DNA from: Effrenium voratum
Lineage: Eukaryota; Sar; Dinophyceae; Suessiales; Symbiodiniaceae
DNA: 64,000 nt
Direction: 5' to 3'
Assembly: GCA_963377175.1 (NCBI GenBank)
Contig: CAUJNA010002112.1
Span: 1,143,997 to 1,207,996, forward strand
Shown here: piece by piece, positions 26,151 to 39,445 of the stretch
Position numbering within the stretch: the first letter of the stretch is position 1
How the letters are laid out: each line of letters begins with the position of its first letter
Made by a program: the position numbers and the translations under genes
The notes under the pieces: model-generated
Databases searched by the model: none
Told to the model about the DNA's origin: nothing
The model's input: the letters and a program-made list of their open reading frames with translations, nothing else

Positions 26151-27145
26151 TATCGTCTGCCATGGATTTGTGCATTTTCACAACAACAATGAAACGCCGA
26201 ATGCTAAACTCAACAGCGATGATTCTGATGGTGCCTCATAGCCGGGTGTTTTTGTGTAGAGGAAACCTCAAAATGATGGCTGGCTTTGTTTTGGTTTCCC
26301 TTCAAACCAACCCCAATAAGGGGACCCTCAAAAAACACACCATATATACGTGTGCATGTGTATATGTCTATACCTGTACCCTCAAAATTATAACTTGAAA
26401 ATGGGTTGTTGCCCTACCAAGATGATGGGTTTATTCGTTCTTTCCTTTTTTATGTGTAGCTTGAAGGTCCAGGTACATATCTATATATGTATATATATAT
26501 ATGTATGTGTATATGCATCAAAGCAAAGTAATTGTCTGGGCTGTCCTCTAAACCAGATGGCTGGTTGAACCCCCAAGTTTTGAGAACCCCAAAAATGACT
26601 TTAAAGCAGCCCCAAAAAGGGTACCCTCAAACAAAAAGACACATCCATGTGTGTACATATATATATATATATATGGGCATGAATTTTAATTGGCGCGGTT
26701 GTATGTTCACCAACCACATTCCAGGGGGCTCCATATTTAAATTCATGGCCATACATATATACATATATATATAGATCAACCGAGTAATTTTTGAGAACCC
26801 CTTGAGACGCTCACTTTACTGCGCGCTTCAACTCCCTTTGCCTTTTTGCACACCTCTCCGGCCGAAGTGTTCGAATTCCCGGCTTCGGCCATCCTTCACC
26901 ACTTGCCCAGTGACTCAGTTGCCCCAATCAAACCTGGGCTGTAACTGATCCCCCGCTAAAAGCTGAGAACTTGTGGGTGGCGTGGGGCACTCGAGTCCCC
27001 GCAAGGCGCTGGGAAAAACTGAAAGGCTGGGATGGCTGGGAGCCACCAAGAAACCGGTAGGGGTCACCTGATGTTCCCTTCAAAAGTTGCAACTGACTGT
27101 TAAACATGCCGCTGTCGGAGGTAAGAGGGAAATGGAGGAACCCTT

Positions 27146-27232
27146 GAGTCACAATCAAAACTGGTCGGTACTAACATGGTCTACCCAGGGACACCCTTTT
27201 AGTACGAATCAAGAAGGGAGTTATGAATCCGG
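27146..27232. repeat. family C repeat, left half
   Basis: GAGTCACAATCAAAAC and the TGGTCTACCCAG core are present; the right end is lost. Confidence 0.55.
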
Positions 27233-27616
27233 GGTTCTCACTGGATCGAAACCAACGGAAACCAACCCAGTTTGTATGCTGGTGGTGTAATCTCATCTTG
27301 TAGGAAAGGCTCGGAGCAACCTGTAATGAGACTCACCAAAAAACCAATCAGCCACTAGCTTGGCTTTGAGCAAACATGGTGATGTTGATAGCCTTCGGGG
27401 AACTCCCGTCCTCTTACATCCAACCTGGTTCAGACTTGAGGTCTTGAAGCAGTTCAACTTGCTTGGTCCGCTCGAATGAGACTGCTCAGAAAGGCGCTAG
27501 AATGAACCGATTCCAGTTGGAGAGTTCGATTCGTCGGGGTCATTCCGGCAGTCCAAGCTGATTGCTAAAAGAAAACTTGTGAGTTGAATGGAAACCCCCA
27601 CCGATCCCCTGCCAGT

Positions 27617-27859
27617 TTAACCTGTGATACTCAAGCAACAACACATATTCATTAAAACAAAAGGAACCGGATGGCAGGTTGAAGCACCAAGTCCTCCCAA
27701 CCATTTCCCTACCAGCAAGTCGGTGAGCTCGCGACCTCTCACCCCGAGGATCTCCGAATTCACATCGCCGACAAGTTCGCTCGCGCGTTGGCAGGCGACT
27801 TTGGCAGGCACCTTTTAGCCGCAGGGCTTGGCTCCGGCCGCGAGAAAGATAATCAATAA
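27617..27859. other. exon-like GC-rich segment, strand ambiguous
   Basis: Coding-like composition with open frames on both strands. Plus strand 27701-27859 reads QQVGELATSHPEDLRIHIAD and onward to a TAA at 27857. Minus strand reads PAKVACQRASELVGDVNSEI and follows an AG|G boundary of the host type. The family is not recognised. Neighbouring host genes are on the minus strand, which slightly favours that reading. Confidence 0.3.
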
Positions 27860-29156
27860 TTACGGGAAAAAATCTTCTGAACCCCCCCAAACTACCCAGA
27901 AAAGAGGGGATCCACCCCAAAGCGTGGGGCAATATCCTATTCTCAAGCTTTGATCTTGAGCCTCCAGGCTCTGATGTTCAAGAGCTGAGCCGGGATCCAG
28001 CTTTTGCGGCAGTCCGGGGGGGGGGGATCCGGGGGGGGGGGTTTAGGCACATCCGTGAGTCCCCAAGTCAAGACTTGGAAGATGAGTTTGTGGTTCTGCA
28101 CCAGCCCAAAACCTTCTGGCAAGATGCTTGTGACGACCTTCATATATGGCCCAGTGTCCCCTCTTTTTGGTTGAGAGCTTGCTTCAGGTCTGAAGGGAAA
28201 CCAAAAGGAAAACCACCTTTTGGGGGGTTGCCCAAAAAAAGGGGACACCATGTGCAAGAATGGGTCGCTACCTTTGGCTGCCCTTTCCCCTACAGCGGCA
28301 AAAAACGTCCAACAAGGCGTACAAAATCCCATCTGCATAGGGCGAATTGAGTCCTTCGAACACGTCCCGCGAAGTGGGTGTGGCTCAAAATTAAACAGGA
28401 GGGGTTACGCAGGTTTTGGTCCATGTTTCCGCTTAGCAGGGTTCCATTTTGGTACCGTTTTTTTGAGCCACTGCCATGTGATTTTTTCTCCTCCAGCATG
28501 CTCTTCCCAAAAGCAGCTCCTCCTGAACTCCCGGAACTGAGAAAAGGGGCCCGGACTACTGTACCAAATGCGTCAATTACCAAATGCGTCAATTAGCACC
28601 CGGAGTCTTCATCCGACCCTCCAAATATTCAGAAACCTTTCAAACAAAACCGGATTTTGCTTGGTGTCCCATCAAGCAAAAGGCTCGCTTTACACGTAAA
28701 GTAAGTGCATCCACTCTGGTCATGGGTTTCTCTAAGAATTTGGGGCTCCATGTTCCTTTCGGGGTGGGTCCGGGACCCAATTCCAACTTTCGCCCTATAA
28801 AAGAACATGGAACTAATGGAGATCTGGGATCGAACTCCCCTCCCCCAATCAACATTTTCTAGGTGGTTATGGAAGAAGCCCTTTCGGGGGGGGGGGTGAT
28901 AGGTACGATCGCTGGGTGGATAGTTGTTTCGAGCCCTAGGTTCTCTTTAGGGTTTCTCAGGGAGCCTTAGAGAACCCTGAATCATCCCCCCGGAATGGTT
29001 TTCTCTACTCGGGTGCTCCGGGAAGCTAGCTAAGTGGTTACCCACCTGGGTTGTAGCGTAACAAATAACAAAAGGTTAATTCCACTGAACAGGGTGCCTA
29101 TAAGAGGGTTGTAACCCAGGCTAGCCACAACTTACTAACTTGGCCGCACACCCAAG

Positions 29157-29290
29157 GTGAGTCAGAATCAAAACCTGGTCCAAAAATGGTCGACCCAGAA
29201 CCATGCTTCAAGAATGAAGGCGTCCGCAGCGATTTATGGCTGGGATTCTCCCTTACCCTCCAATTGCCTGGGTTTTGATCGTGGCTCATT
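29157..29290. repeat. family C repeat, full copy
   Basis: Both ends present, ending GGGTTTTGATCGTGGCTCAT. Confidence 0.75.
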
Positions 29291-30229
29291 TGCTTCTTCG
29301 CCCACCGGAAGAAAACACATACTTACAGTAGTAATACATTCCCTGTAAAACCAGCAGGGGGAAATAACAAATATTGTGGCTCAAGTAGGGAACCCTGAGC
29401 CGCCCCGAATGGGATTCTCTAAGGGTGGGGCATCCACCAACTTGAGGAACCAGGTTCTTCTTTCTCGAGCCTTCGAGTCCAGGCCGACCGCTCGAGGCTC
29501 AGGGGGTTTTGTAGGCACCTTGTGCACCTGCGACTTGAGCGAATCCATAGGACCGAAAAAAGAAAGGGAAGAGTGGGCAGAATGCCCCAGAAGGTTGGGG
29601 GTATGTGAAAACCAGATTTCGTAGCAATCAAACTCCGAGCATTTCGCCCTTTCTGTTTTGAGGGAATCCGAAGCGTATTTTTTATGTTTGATCTTTTGGG
29701 GTGCATGTTGGTCAGGGGAATCAATTTCGGAGCCTTCGGAAACGCATGAGTTGGATGCTTCGACTCAAAGACCTAGACCTCGGGCTTGGTCCAACTCCCC
29801 CTCCCCCAATCAACCATTTTTAAGGTGGTTATGGAATCCGTTCCGGGGGGGGGGGTAGGTGGCTCGTCTTTTTCGTTGAGGCGCGGTACCTCTTTTTGAT
29901 TTGTTGTCAAAGAACACCGTTCCGGAAAACTCTTATTTTTTTGGGGGATCCGCTGACCAAAGCATTTTGCCCATGCATTGAAACCAAAAGGCTTTGGAGC
30001 AACAAAAAAAAAAACCTGCTTTGTGAACGCATCTCGTCCCTTGGAAGAAGCGTTGCCTTGCACGACTGTGTGAGCTTGCTGATGCTCGGAATGAACCCCG
30101 GGGTAGAAACATGAGCCCCTGGGTTCATGGAAACGATGGGAAAACCGGCTAGATTTCGATGGGAAGCGGGGACCGAGCCAGAATCAAAACCTGGAAGGAG
30201 ACCAAAGCATAGGACTCCAAAGGGCCGCC

Positions 30230-30335
30230 CAAGAAACCCTGGAATGATATGATTCCCCCTGTAAATACCAACAAACGTTATGGTTTCAACCATGGTTTCA
30301 AAGTGGTGCGAGATGGATTTCGTCCATCCACAGTA
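30230..30335. repeat. family B repeat, left-truncated
   Basis: The core and the right end TTCGTCCATCCACAGTA are present. Confidence 0.65.
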
Positions 30336-30564
30336 CCCTTCTCATTTGGCGTGGCGCGAATAAATCCAAATTCCACGTTCTGCTCACGACTTTAACATCT
30401 GCGGCTCTAGCGTAGCTTCCAAAGACCCCACCTCGAGGGTGCGGGCTTGATAAGGCGCACAAGGCAGAGAGAGCTGTCAAAAAGCATTTTGGACCCCAAA
30501 TTTCGGTGTTCCTGTTGGTTTCCCATGTTTAGCCCAGATCAACATGGTACCTCTGCTCCGAACA

Positions 30565-30735
30565 AGACACGCAAGCAAGCAAGCAAGCGAGCGAGCGAGC
30601 AAGCGAGCAAGGACGCAAGGACCAAGGATGCAAGGACGCAAGCAAGCAAGCAAACAAACAAAACTACACAAAACAAACCAAACAAACCACAAACAAACAA
30701 ACATTTAATTAAACAAACAACAAATAAACTAGCAA
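30565..30735. repeat. AAGC/GAGC/AAAC repeat
   Basis: Degenerate tetranucleotide tract turning into AAAC units. Confidence 0.85.
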
Positions 30736-30789
30736 ATTGAGGCCATAGAGGCTAGGGTTGCCCCCTCTCAATGTTGGAGCCCCACGTAT

Positions 30790-30960
30790 TGACTCACCAG
30801 ACATGAAGGACGCTCGCCGAGTTGGCAACGGGCCGGTGATGCAACATAGATTCTGAGTGGCGACGCGTGCCCGGCTTTGCCCTTGCCAGGACCCCCGGCT
30901 GTAGTAGTTGGCGGACATCCGCCCACTCCGCTGGCTAGACTCGCTGGCAAATGACCTCGG
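30790..30960 (-). other. exon-like segment, unknown product
   Basis: A GC-rich, open minus-strand stretch contains SGRMSANYYSRGSWQGQSRA. It lies between a degenerate AAGC/AAAC repeat and a GT repeat. No family is recognised and boundaries are unknown. Confidence 0.2.
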
Positions 30961-31472
30961 ACTGCGGATGTGTGTGTGTGTGTCTGTTTTGGGGAGAAAC
31001 CCCTTTTGGTTGGTTTTCCTTTTGGGGAAGCCAAAAGGAAAACCCGGCGTTTTGGCAGGCCCCCCAAAACACAGACACACACCCACATGCATTGCTGATC
31101 CATGCTCAAAAGGAGCAGGGAAAAGACGCCTGAAATCGGCATGGCGTCTTCTTCACCGAGGATCCTTTGTGCGGAGCCTTGTTTTTGAGGCTTAGCGGGG
31201 GGTTTCGACAAAAACTCCCCGATGTTTCCCAGATACATGTCTGTGGGTCAAAACCCTGTACCCCTGCTAAACCTCAAAGTAGGTGGCGCATGGGTGTTCA
31301 TCCGCCCCAAAAGGGAGGCGTAGGTTACGACCCATGGCCAAATGGGGACACCCCCCCCCCCCCCCCACCCCCCCCGAGGCGGCAGCGAGGCTGCCGTGAT
31401 GCCGCGGAGCCAAGGATGCTGCAGCCCCTATCGGGAACAGCCGAGAGACTTCGATATGCGGGCCCCGAGTTT

Positions 31473-31583
31473 CTAGGTCCTCCAGTAGAGAGGTTAGGGT
31501 ACCAACTTTTTTCTCCGTGGTCGATTTTAGTTGGGGAACCCTTCCCCCAAAAAAGGGTAAAAGGGCACTACTGGGGGACCTAG
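31473..31583. repeat. family A repeat, full copy
   Basis: Both termini present; lacks the AGAATAAG stretch. Confidence 0.8.
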
Positions 31584-32381
31584 TGGTGTGCCTTGAAAAG
31601 ACAATTAACAAGCTTTCTTGGTGGTTCCTTGAACAAGACGGCAAGACATGATTTCCTGGTGGCTCTCTTTGGAAAGCCACACAAACTGGGTATTCCTCGC
31701 GGTGCACCGGGAAAAAACCATCAAAAAGGAGCAGCGAGCCCCAGACTGTGGATGGAAATCCGCGCCACCAATGTAGGTTGCCGGTATTTGTAGGGATTAA
31801 TTCATCCCAACTAGGGGTACTTCTGCAATGGTTTCAAATTGGCCTTGCTCAAGTCCCCTGCAAAAACCAACAGGGGAAAACAAAATGGACGACTACACAA
31901 AAGGTTGCTCATTTCGGCATCCAGCCTGGAAAGAGCAATTGGGGCTCCAAGATCCTCTCAAGGACCCGGATGGTCTCAAGATCGCGTTTCATTTGATGGG
32001 TCATAAAGAAACATGTAGCTTTGTAACGGGTCCTGGTTGTGACACATGGGCGGGAAACAAGTGTGACAAATAACCCTTGTAACCTTATACAAAGTACACT
32101 CTGGCAGTTTAAGGGCGCAACTTAGTACACAAAGTGAATGTCGGCAGCTCCAGCTGGAAAGTCGCAAATGTTCAGTACAAATGTAGACAGCTGATGGGAT
32201 GCATGGCGTCCAATGAGTTGGCTATCGGTTGAACGGTACCGGTTTGGCCCCTGCAAACCTCTGATTCCGCAATCTTGGTTGCGACAACCTGGGCCCGAGG
32301 TGTATCTTCATGCGGGTATCGTTTGTCGTGAGCATGGATTTACAGTGTTACAGAATCAAAAGGTGGGGTTCTTTTTCGACC

Positions 32382-32525
32382 CACATGTGAGTCGCAATCA
32401 AAACCTGGTGCTAAATTGGTCTACCCAGAACCGTGTACAGGATTAAGAAGGGGGCCGCAGCTATTTGTGGCTGGGATCGTCCCTTGCTAACCTTCATCTA
32501 CCCGGGTTTGATTGTGGCTCATGTG
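32382..32525. repeat. family C repeat, full copy
   Basis: Best preserved ends: CACATGTGAGTC on the left and GTGGCTCATGTG on the right. Confidence 0.75.
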
Positions 32526-33031
32526 CTTCTTAGATCGTACTTACACACTGCAAGGAAGATGCCAAACAAAATCAGTGGCCATAAATGGGTTGTACTGGGG
32601 ACTCGCCTGCCAGCCGACAGCTGTTCGCCTTGAGTTCTTTCAGTTTAGGGAGATGTCTCTGGTCCTCCTGTTTGAGTCATCCCTTCACAAACCCCGGGCA
32701 TCGCACAAAGTGCCAAGGGGACATAGGACCTGACAATGTTACAGGTAGGCAGTGACATCGTTCATTGTGGTGGCAATCAAAATGGCAAGCCATTTTGGCA
32801 CATATTTCGGATTTATAAAATGACACCGCTACGCTCATTCCATGAGAAACTCGAAACTGAACATGCCCATAGGGCGCGATGAATCACCCTTTAAGGCACA
32901 GTGTCCTTCGATCCGTCGAGAGGCTTTCAGGTGAGTAAAGCATGAGGCTCACAAGCAAGGAGCGGAACCCGCTGATGCTCTGCTGACTGCGCTTTATGTT
33001 GATCCCAGATTCATCACCCCCTGTTTATTAG

Positions 33032-33147
33032 CTCACTTGCCCAAAGGACCCAGAAATAAAAAGGTTAACCTTTTGGGGCCATGACTAAAAATGGACCAAA
33101 ACTGGAAAACCAAAAGGTTAAAAGGTCGGCTTCGGGCAACTGAGTTA
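33032..33147. repeat. family E repeat
   Basis: Close copy of 15161-15278 with only a few changes. Confidence 0.75.
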
Positions 33148-34187
33148 ATATGGGGGCGTTCCCCTCCAAAAGTGATGAATCCCACTAAATGCAGGCACAC
33201 CCCTCGATTCTTAAACTGGGGTTGATTAATATGGAAGCAACATGATTGCAGAAAACTGTGCCAATGCGAATGTGCAATGCGGAATCCGAAATGGTCAAAG
33301 GGTTGATGACCATATCAAGAGTTGAAATGTGCCGAATCTCTTTCCAACAAAGAAAGTGGACAGGTAGTTTGAAAGGGAAACCGAAAAGAACAACCACCAT
33401 TTTGTTGGGCTTTCTTTGACACATACTCGCCGCTAGTAGCAAGAAAATGTGGGGCCACCAGATTGGAAGGACGCAATGTGTTGGTTGACCCCGCTCTAAG
33501 ACACGCACCCCTACGAGCAACAGGAAAACCAAACATCAGCCCACGTAACAACTGCGACCCTTCCGGAAGCCTCGGACACCACTCCGAACCACTTTCTGGG
33601 ATTTTGCTGGGGGTAGTGGGGTGGGTAGTTGAGGAGCCTTAGGCTAAACCCCCCAGCTTGGACCACCGCCCCTTACAGTGGATGGTTTCGCGACATCTTC
33701 TCGATTTCACCGGTCAGAAACCCTGGAAATAGCCTAAAAGTGGTTTCAACCATGGATAAACACTAAACCCTGGACAAACACTATGGATAAAGCCTTTTCA
33801 GAAACGCTGGACAAACACTATGGTTTCAAGCGGATGTTTTCAAAGTGCAGGATTCAGTCCACGGTAGGGATTCCATCAACTACGCTTCCAGCCGGGGAGG
33901 AAAAACAAGTCCGCCATTGGGGTATGGGAAGGGTCGGTTTTTGAGTTGGTACCGCTTGTTTTGGGAGGGAGACCGAAAGGACAACCGTTGCGCCATTGTA
34001 GGGGTGCCCATTCTAAGGACAAACCCATAGCCATGGTCAAAACCCTCTATGGTCGATTGGGGTTCTCCCATTTGCTTAAGCTGCCAGGAAACAAAGGAGA
34101 AACATATCTCCAGTAATTAGTGAAATCAATTCCCTTTGAAACCAACAAGGGAAAAATAAACACAAATCAGCTTGAGCAAATGTTAAT

Positions 34188-34328
34188 CTAGGTCCTCCAG
34201 CAGAGAGGTCAGAATAAGGGTACCAACTGTTTTTCTGTAGTCTATCTATTTTAGTAGGGTCCCGAACCCTCCCAACTTCCCAACCAAAAAAGTTGGTGAG
34301 AAAGGGCACCAATTGCTGAGGGACCTAG
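34188..34328. repeat. family A repeat, full long copy
   Basis: Both termini present, with a duplicated CCAACTTCCCAACC segment. Confidence 0.8.
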
Positions 34329-34448
34329 TCAAGCATCAAACTGAAAAAAAGGAGCTCACACAGACCCTCAGGTCTTGCTGCTCTGGGGGACTAGTGAAGC
34401 TGTGGATTTTCCCTTGGCCCCCGCGTTTGGACCAAAAAGAAAATCCGC

Positions 34449-37400
34449 CTGCTCGGCGGTGAGCCGGTCGCCCGGCCGGACCTGCAGGAGTCTCAGGATG
34501 AAATCCTGCGATGGCACTCCCAAGACACGACTGGCCTCACTCGGTTAGTGGAGGCTGGTTAGTGGAAAACAACGGGACCCCAAAAAAGCCAAAAAACAAA
34601 AAGGGGAGCTAATTCTGGGGAAGCTTTCTGCTCTGCTGAAAGTGTTTAACTTGTGGTTTCATTGGAAAGCCCATTCGTTGGCAAACAGTCAAAGTCCTCC
34701 CCTTACTAACCTTCATCCACACCTAGGTCCTCCAGTAGAGAGGGCTAGAATAAGGCTACCAACTTGTTTTCGGTTTTGTCTATTTTAGTAGAATCCCGAA
34801 CCCTCCCAACCAAAAACGAGTGAGAAAGGGCACCAAGCTGGGGGACCTAGAGTTCACTTTGCCAGAGGCAAGGTCAGCCAGAAGTTGGCAAGGCCATGCA
34901 GGCCCAGAGAAGGTGGGAATTCTACGCTTTGTGTGTGGGTTAAAGAGAAGCAGACCCATTTTCTGACTTTGATAACCAGAAACCGTCAAAAGAATGACTC
35001 AAGCAAGAGGTTCACGGGTTTCCTGAAATTAACTGCTGTGGATGGCTGGCAAATCCTTGGTTTGGTTGCGGAATTCCCTTAGAAATACGGGCTGCATTCA
35101 ATACATGGGTGTGTCTGTTTTGTTGAGGGTAATCCTTCTTTGGGTGGTCTTGAAGGGCAACCAATACTGTGGATGGGCGAAATGCGTTTCGCACCACGAA
35201 ATGAAACCATGGAGTTGATTCCACGCCGCTTGTTGGTATTTACGTTGGGGAATCGCTCATTCCGTTGGTGAGTTCGGTATCCACAGTACCCCTTGGTTTG
35301 GTTGAGGAGTCCCCACCAATAAAAAGTGACCTAAAACGATTGCCCATTTGAAGACCCGCCCATGCACCATGCAACCTGAGTGGTGCTCTTCCAAGAGCAT
35401 GTTCCTCTAAGTTCCACCTGGTAGCTTGGCCGGAAAAATCGGACCCCAGCAAAAGAAATATGCTTTTTGCCTGGGTAGTGGAAAACAAAGGGGAACCCCC
35501 CCCCAAAAAAAAACAAAAAACAAAAAAGTAATTCTGGGGAAGGTAGGTCCTTAGGTTCCATGTTCGACAACAACTGCTGGTCCCAAGTTGACCCCTTTCA
35601 CCTGGATACCCGCCCACCACGGAACCTGAGTGGGTCCAAAAGCCACCTGTCGGGTTTTATTATAGACGCCAACATGGAAAGCCTGGTGGGTTGACCCGTT
35701 TGACCTGGGTTCATAACTTGGTTGACCTTGGGTTTGGGGAGCAAAAGTTCTCAAATTTTAGCAGTTCAGTGGTTGGATTTCAACCACTAAACCACAAGAA
35801 GCAAAAATGTTTCAAATGTGTCCCAACGACAACCAAGAGATGCAGTCAACTACTGCCTGCTTCAGGATCCACATCCCCTCACTCAAGCTGGCATTTGATT
35901 GGAGCCCACATGTGCTCCTCGGTTTCTGGAGAAGCCCTAGAAATCCACGAAGCAAAATCCGTCAAGCACAAACTTCGGGATCTTCCCTTCACCTTTTGGG
36001 CAGGGCGTGTTTCCCGGAGGCATTTTCGGACCCTAACGTCCATGGCATTGTCCTCAAAAAAAAAGGGCGGGCATGTCGGTTTCCGCAAAAGGGACATACA
36101 AGGAAATTAAACCCCTTCCCTTCGTTGTGGTGGTTAGAGTTGCTACGTCCCTGTCTGCCAACTTGATTTTGGTGGGCAACCTCCATTCCCTAGCTTCAAT
36201 TTGGCGAGACCATCTCATCCCCCTTCCAAACCTTAGATGACAGATATTGACCGCACTTTGAATTATCCCAACATGAACCGCGCACTTTGAAGGAAGCAAT
36301 GGTGTGGCTTACAGCATCCACCCGACACCTGCAAGGTCTTCAAGGACCCCCGTCAGTTTCCAACACCCCGACACCCTTCAACCCAACCGCCAGCTTCAAA
36401 TGCCTTCGACTCCCACCTCCAAGGTCTTACCAGTTCACCCTGCCACGATTTGGTTCGGAGTTTCCTTTGCCTTGGACCAGCCAGGGGTACCTTCTCCACT
36501 CAGAAGTTCAATAGCTAGCTGACACAAAGGCCATCAACGGCACCGCTGGGGCTTGGTCCCGATGGGAATCAACACCTTAACGGTCGTACCCCGTGGAAAC
36601 ATGTTCGGTTCAAACCACTGGTGTTGGTATGTCTCCTCTTTAGAAGACCCCGAGACCCCAAAAGATCCCTGGTGCCCTTCGGAAACCGACGAAACCAGCC
36701 ATGCAGCCCTCAACAAAATCCATGAAACAGGGCGCCGTAGCATTGTGAGGAGTGTCCGGGCTCCCATTTTGAGACATCGTCTCCTAAGATGCCCAGTGGC
36801 CAGGGGAAAAAAAGGATCGGCATCCTTTTTTTTGTGTGGTTGAGCTTCAAGGAATCGGAACGCTTACCCAAAAAAAGGAACAAAGGGCACCACTGGGCAA
36901 CAGAGTGCAAGTTACCCCAAGTCCGTCCCAATCCCAAGTAATCCCAGTGAACATCACAATCCAACCACTAAAATAGGTACCCCACAATTTGGGTGGTGAA
37001 TTCACCAATCCCAACCAAGATGAATTGGATCCCGTTTAACGGTGTTGACCACCATCGCCAAGTCAGTCCCCCTTCTCAGGTCCTGCGCGCCCGCAGACAC
37101 GGATTTCCATCTCTGGTCCGAAAAGCTGACGTCGCGCTCCACGATCTGGCGATACCTACAGCGGATGGATCGATGAGCCATAACTTGGTCCTCCAGATTT
37201 GAGAGGTTAGAACTCAGGGTACCCGTGTTTTTTTGTGTTTTTCCATAGTCTATTTCAAGTAGCGGGAACCCTCCCCCAAAAAGGGTGAGAGAAGGGCACC
37301 TAGCTGGGGGACCTAGTAATGGAAGGTGCTTTGTTGTGTGGCTCCCTTTTTGTCTGAGAGCAGCAAACACAGTGCGCCTAAGGCGCGAACAGGAGCTCCT

Positions 37401-39348
37401 AGCGGCCGTTCAAAAAAAAAGGCTGCCCGGTTTGTTTCTGTAGACTATTTTAGTAGGGGAACCCTACCCAAAAAAAAGGTAAAAGGGCACTGCTGGGGGA
37501 CCGAGATAACATAGGCTGGGGACAACGCTGAGGTAAACCCAACACACGTTCAAGACCTCAGGCAGGTTCAACGGCGATCGGGTGCATCAAGTGCCGGCAC
37601 ACTCTGCTGACATTGCTTGCGCGCAACATCAGGCCAAGGCCAAATAAGACCTGTAAACCTGTCCGTTGAAGAGGTTATAAGGCAACTCGTTATAGGGGGA
37701 AATAAGGCCAAATTAGGACGACAAGGCCAGTCCAACTGTGGGGCTAGCTGGCTCATACCAGTAAGGGCCCTTCCAACTCCTCCCCCCCGAAGACCCCACC
37801 TGCGTTGAGGTGTTTAGCATAGGACCCTGCCGACCCCACCTTGCAGCAAGGGGCAAATCTGGTGTTTGGCCTTGTTTGGCCTTGTTTGGCCTTGTTTGGC
37901 CTTGTTTCTTGGCCAAAAGCAGGCTCATTTACCCAAAACCATGCGCTTGGGGAGAAAAACACACACACACAAACAAACAAACAAACAAACAAACAAACAA
38001 ACAAACAAAACAAACAAACAAACAAACAAACAAACAAACAAACAAACACACAAACACACACACACAGACACACAGACACACAGACACACAGACACACAGA
38101 CACACAGACACACAGACACACAGACACACAGACACACAGACACACAGACACACAGACACACAGACACACAGACACACAGACACACAGACACACAGACACA
38201 CAGACACACAGACACACAGACACACAGACACACAGACACACAGACACACAGACACACAGACACACAGACACACAGACACACAGACACACAGACACACAGA
38301 CACACAGACACACAGACACACAGACACACAGACACACAGACACACAGACACACAGACACACACACAGACACACAGACACACAGACACACAGACACACAGA
38401 CACACAGACACACAGACACACAGACACACAGACACACAGACACACAGACACACAGACACACAGACACACAGACACACAGACACACAGACACACAGACACA
38501 CAGACACACAGACACACAGACACACAGACACACAGACACACAGACACACAGACACACAGACACACAGACACACAGACACACAGACACAGACACACAGACA
38601 CACAGACACACAGACACACAGACACACAGACACACAGACACACAGACACACAGACACACAGACACACAGACACACAGACACACAGACACACAGACACACA
38701 GACACACAGACACACAGACACACAGACACTGACACACAGACACACAGACACACAGACACACAGACACACAGACACACAGACACACAGACACACAGACACA
38801 CAGACACACAGACACACAGACACACAGACACACAGACACACAGACACACAGACACACAGACACACAGACACACAGACACACAGACACACAGACACACAGA
38901 CACACAGACACACAGACACACAGACACACAGACACACAGACACACAGACACACAGACACACAGACACACAGACACACAGACACACAGACACACAGACACA
39001 CAGACACACAGACACACAGACACACAGACACACAGACACACAGACACACAGACACACAGACACACAGACACACAGACAGACACACAGACACACAGACACA
39101 CAGACACACAGACACACAGACACACAGACACACAGACACACAGACACACAGACACACAGACACACAGACACACAGACACACAGACACACAGACACACAGA
39201 CACACAGACACACAGACACACAGACACACAGACACACAGACACACAGACACACAGACACACAGACACACAGACACACAGACACACAGACACACAGACACA
39301 CAGACACACAGACACACAGACACACAGACACAGACACACAGACACACA

Positions 39349-39445
<97 letters not shown>

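Larger units (their letters stand above)
14656..34448. other. host intergenic/intronic DNA
   Basis: About 20 kb in which I could not recognise a protein family. It contains short fold-back repeats of several families, microsatellites and many fragments of the repeated phrases 'lead to GGGAACCC' and 'TTTGGGGTCC'. Open frames are short and mostly of repeat composition. A few coding-like stretches are listed separately. Downstream kinase exons may be hidden here. Confidence 0.6.
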
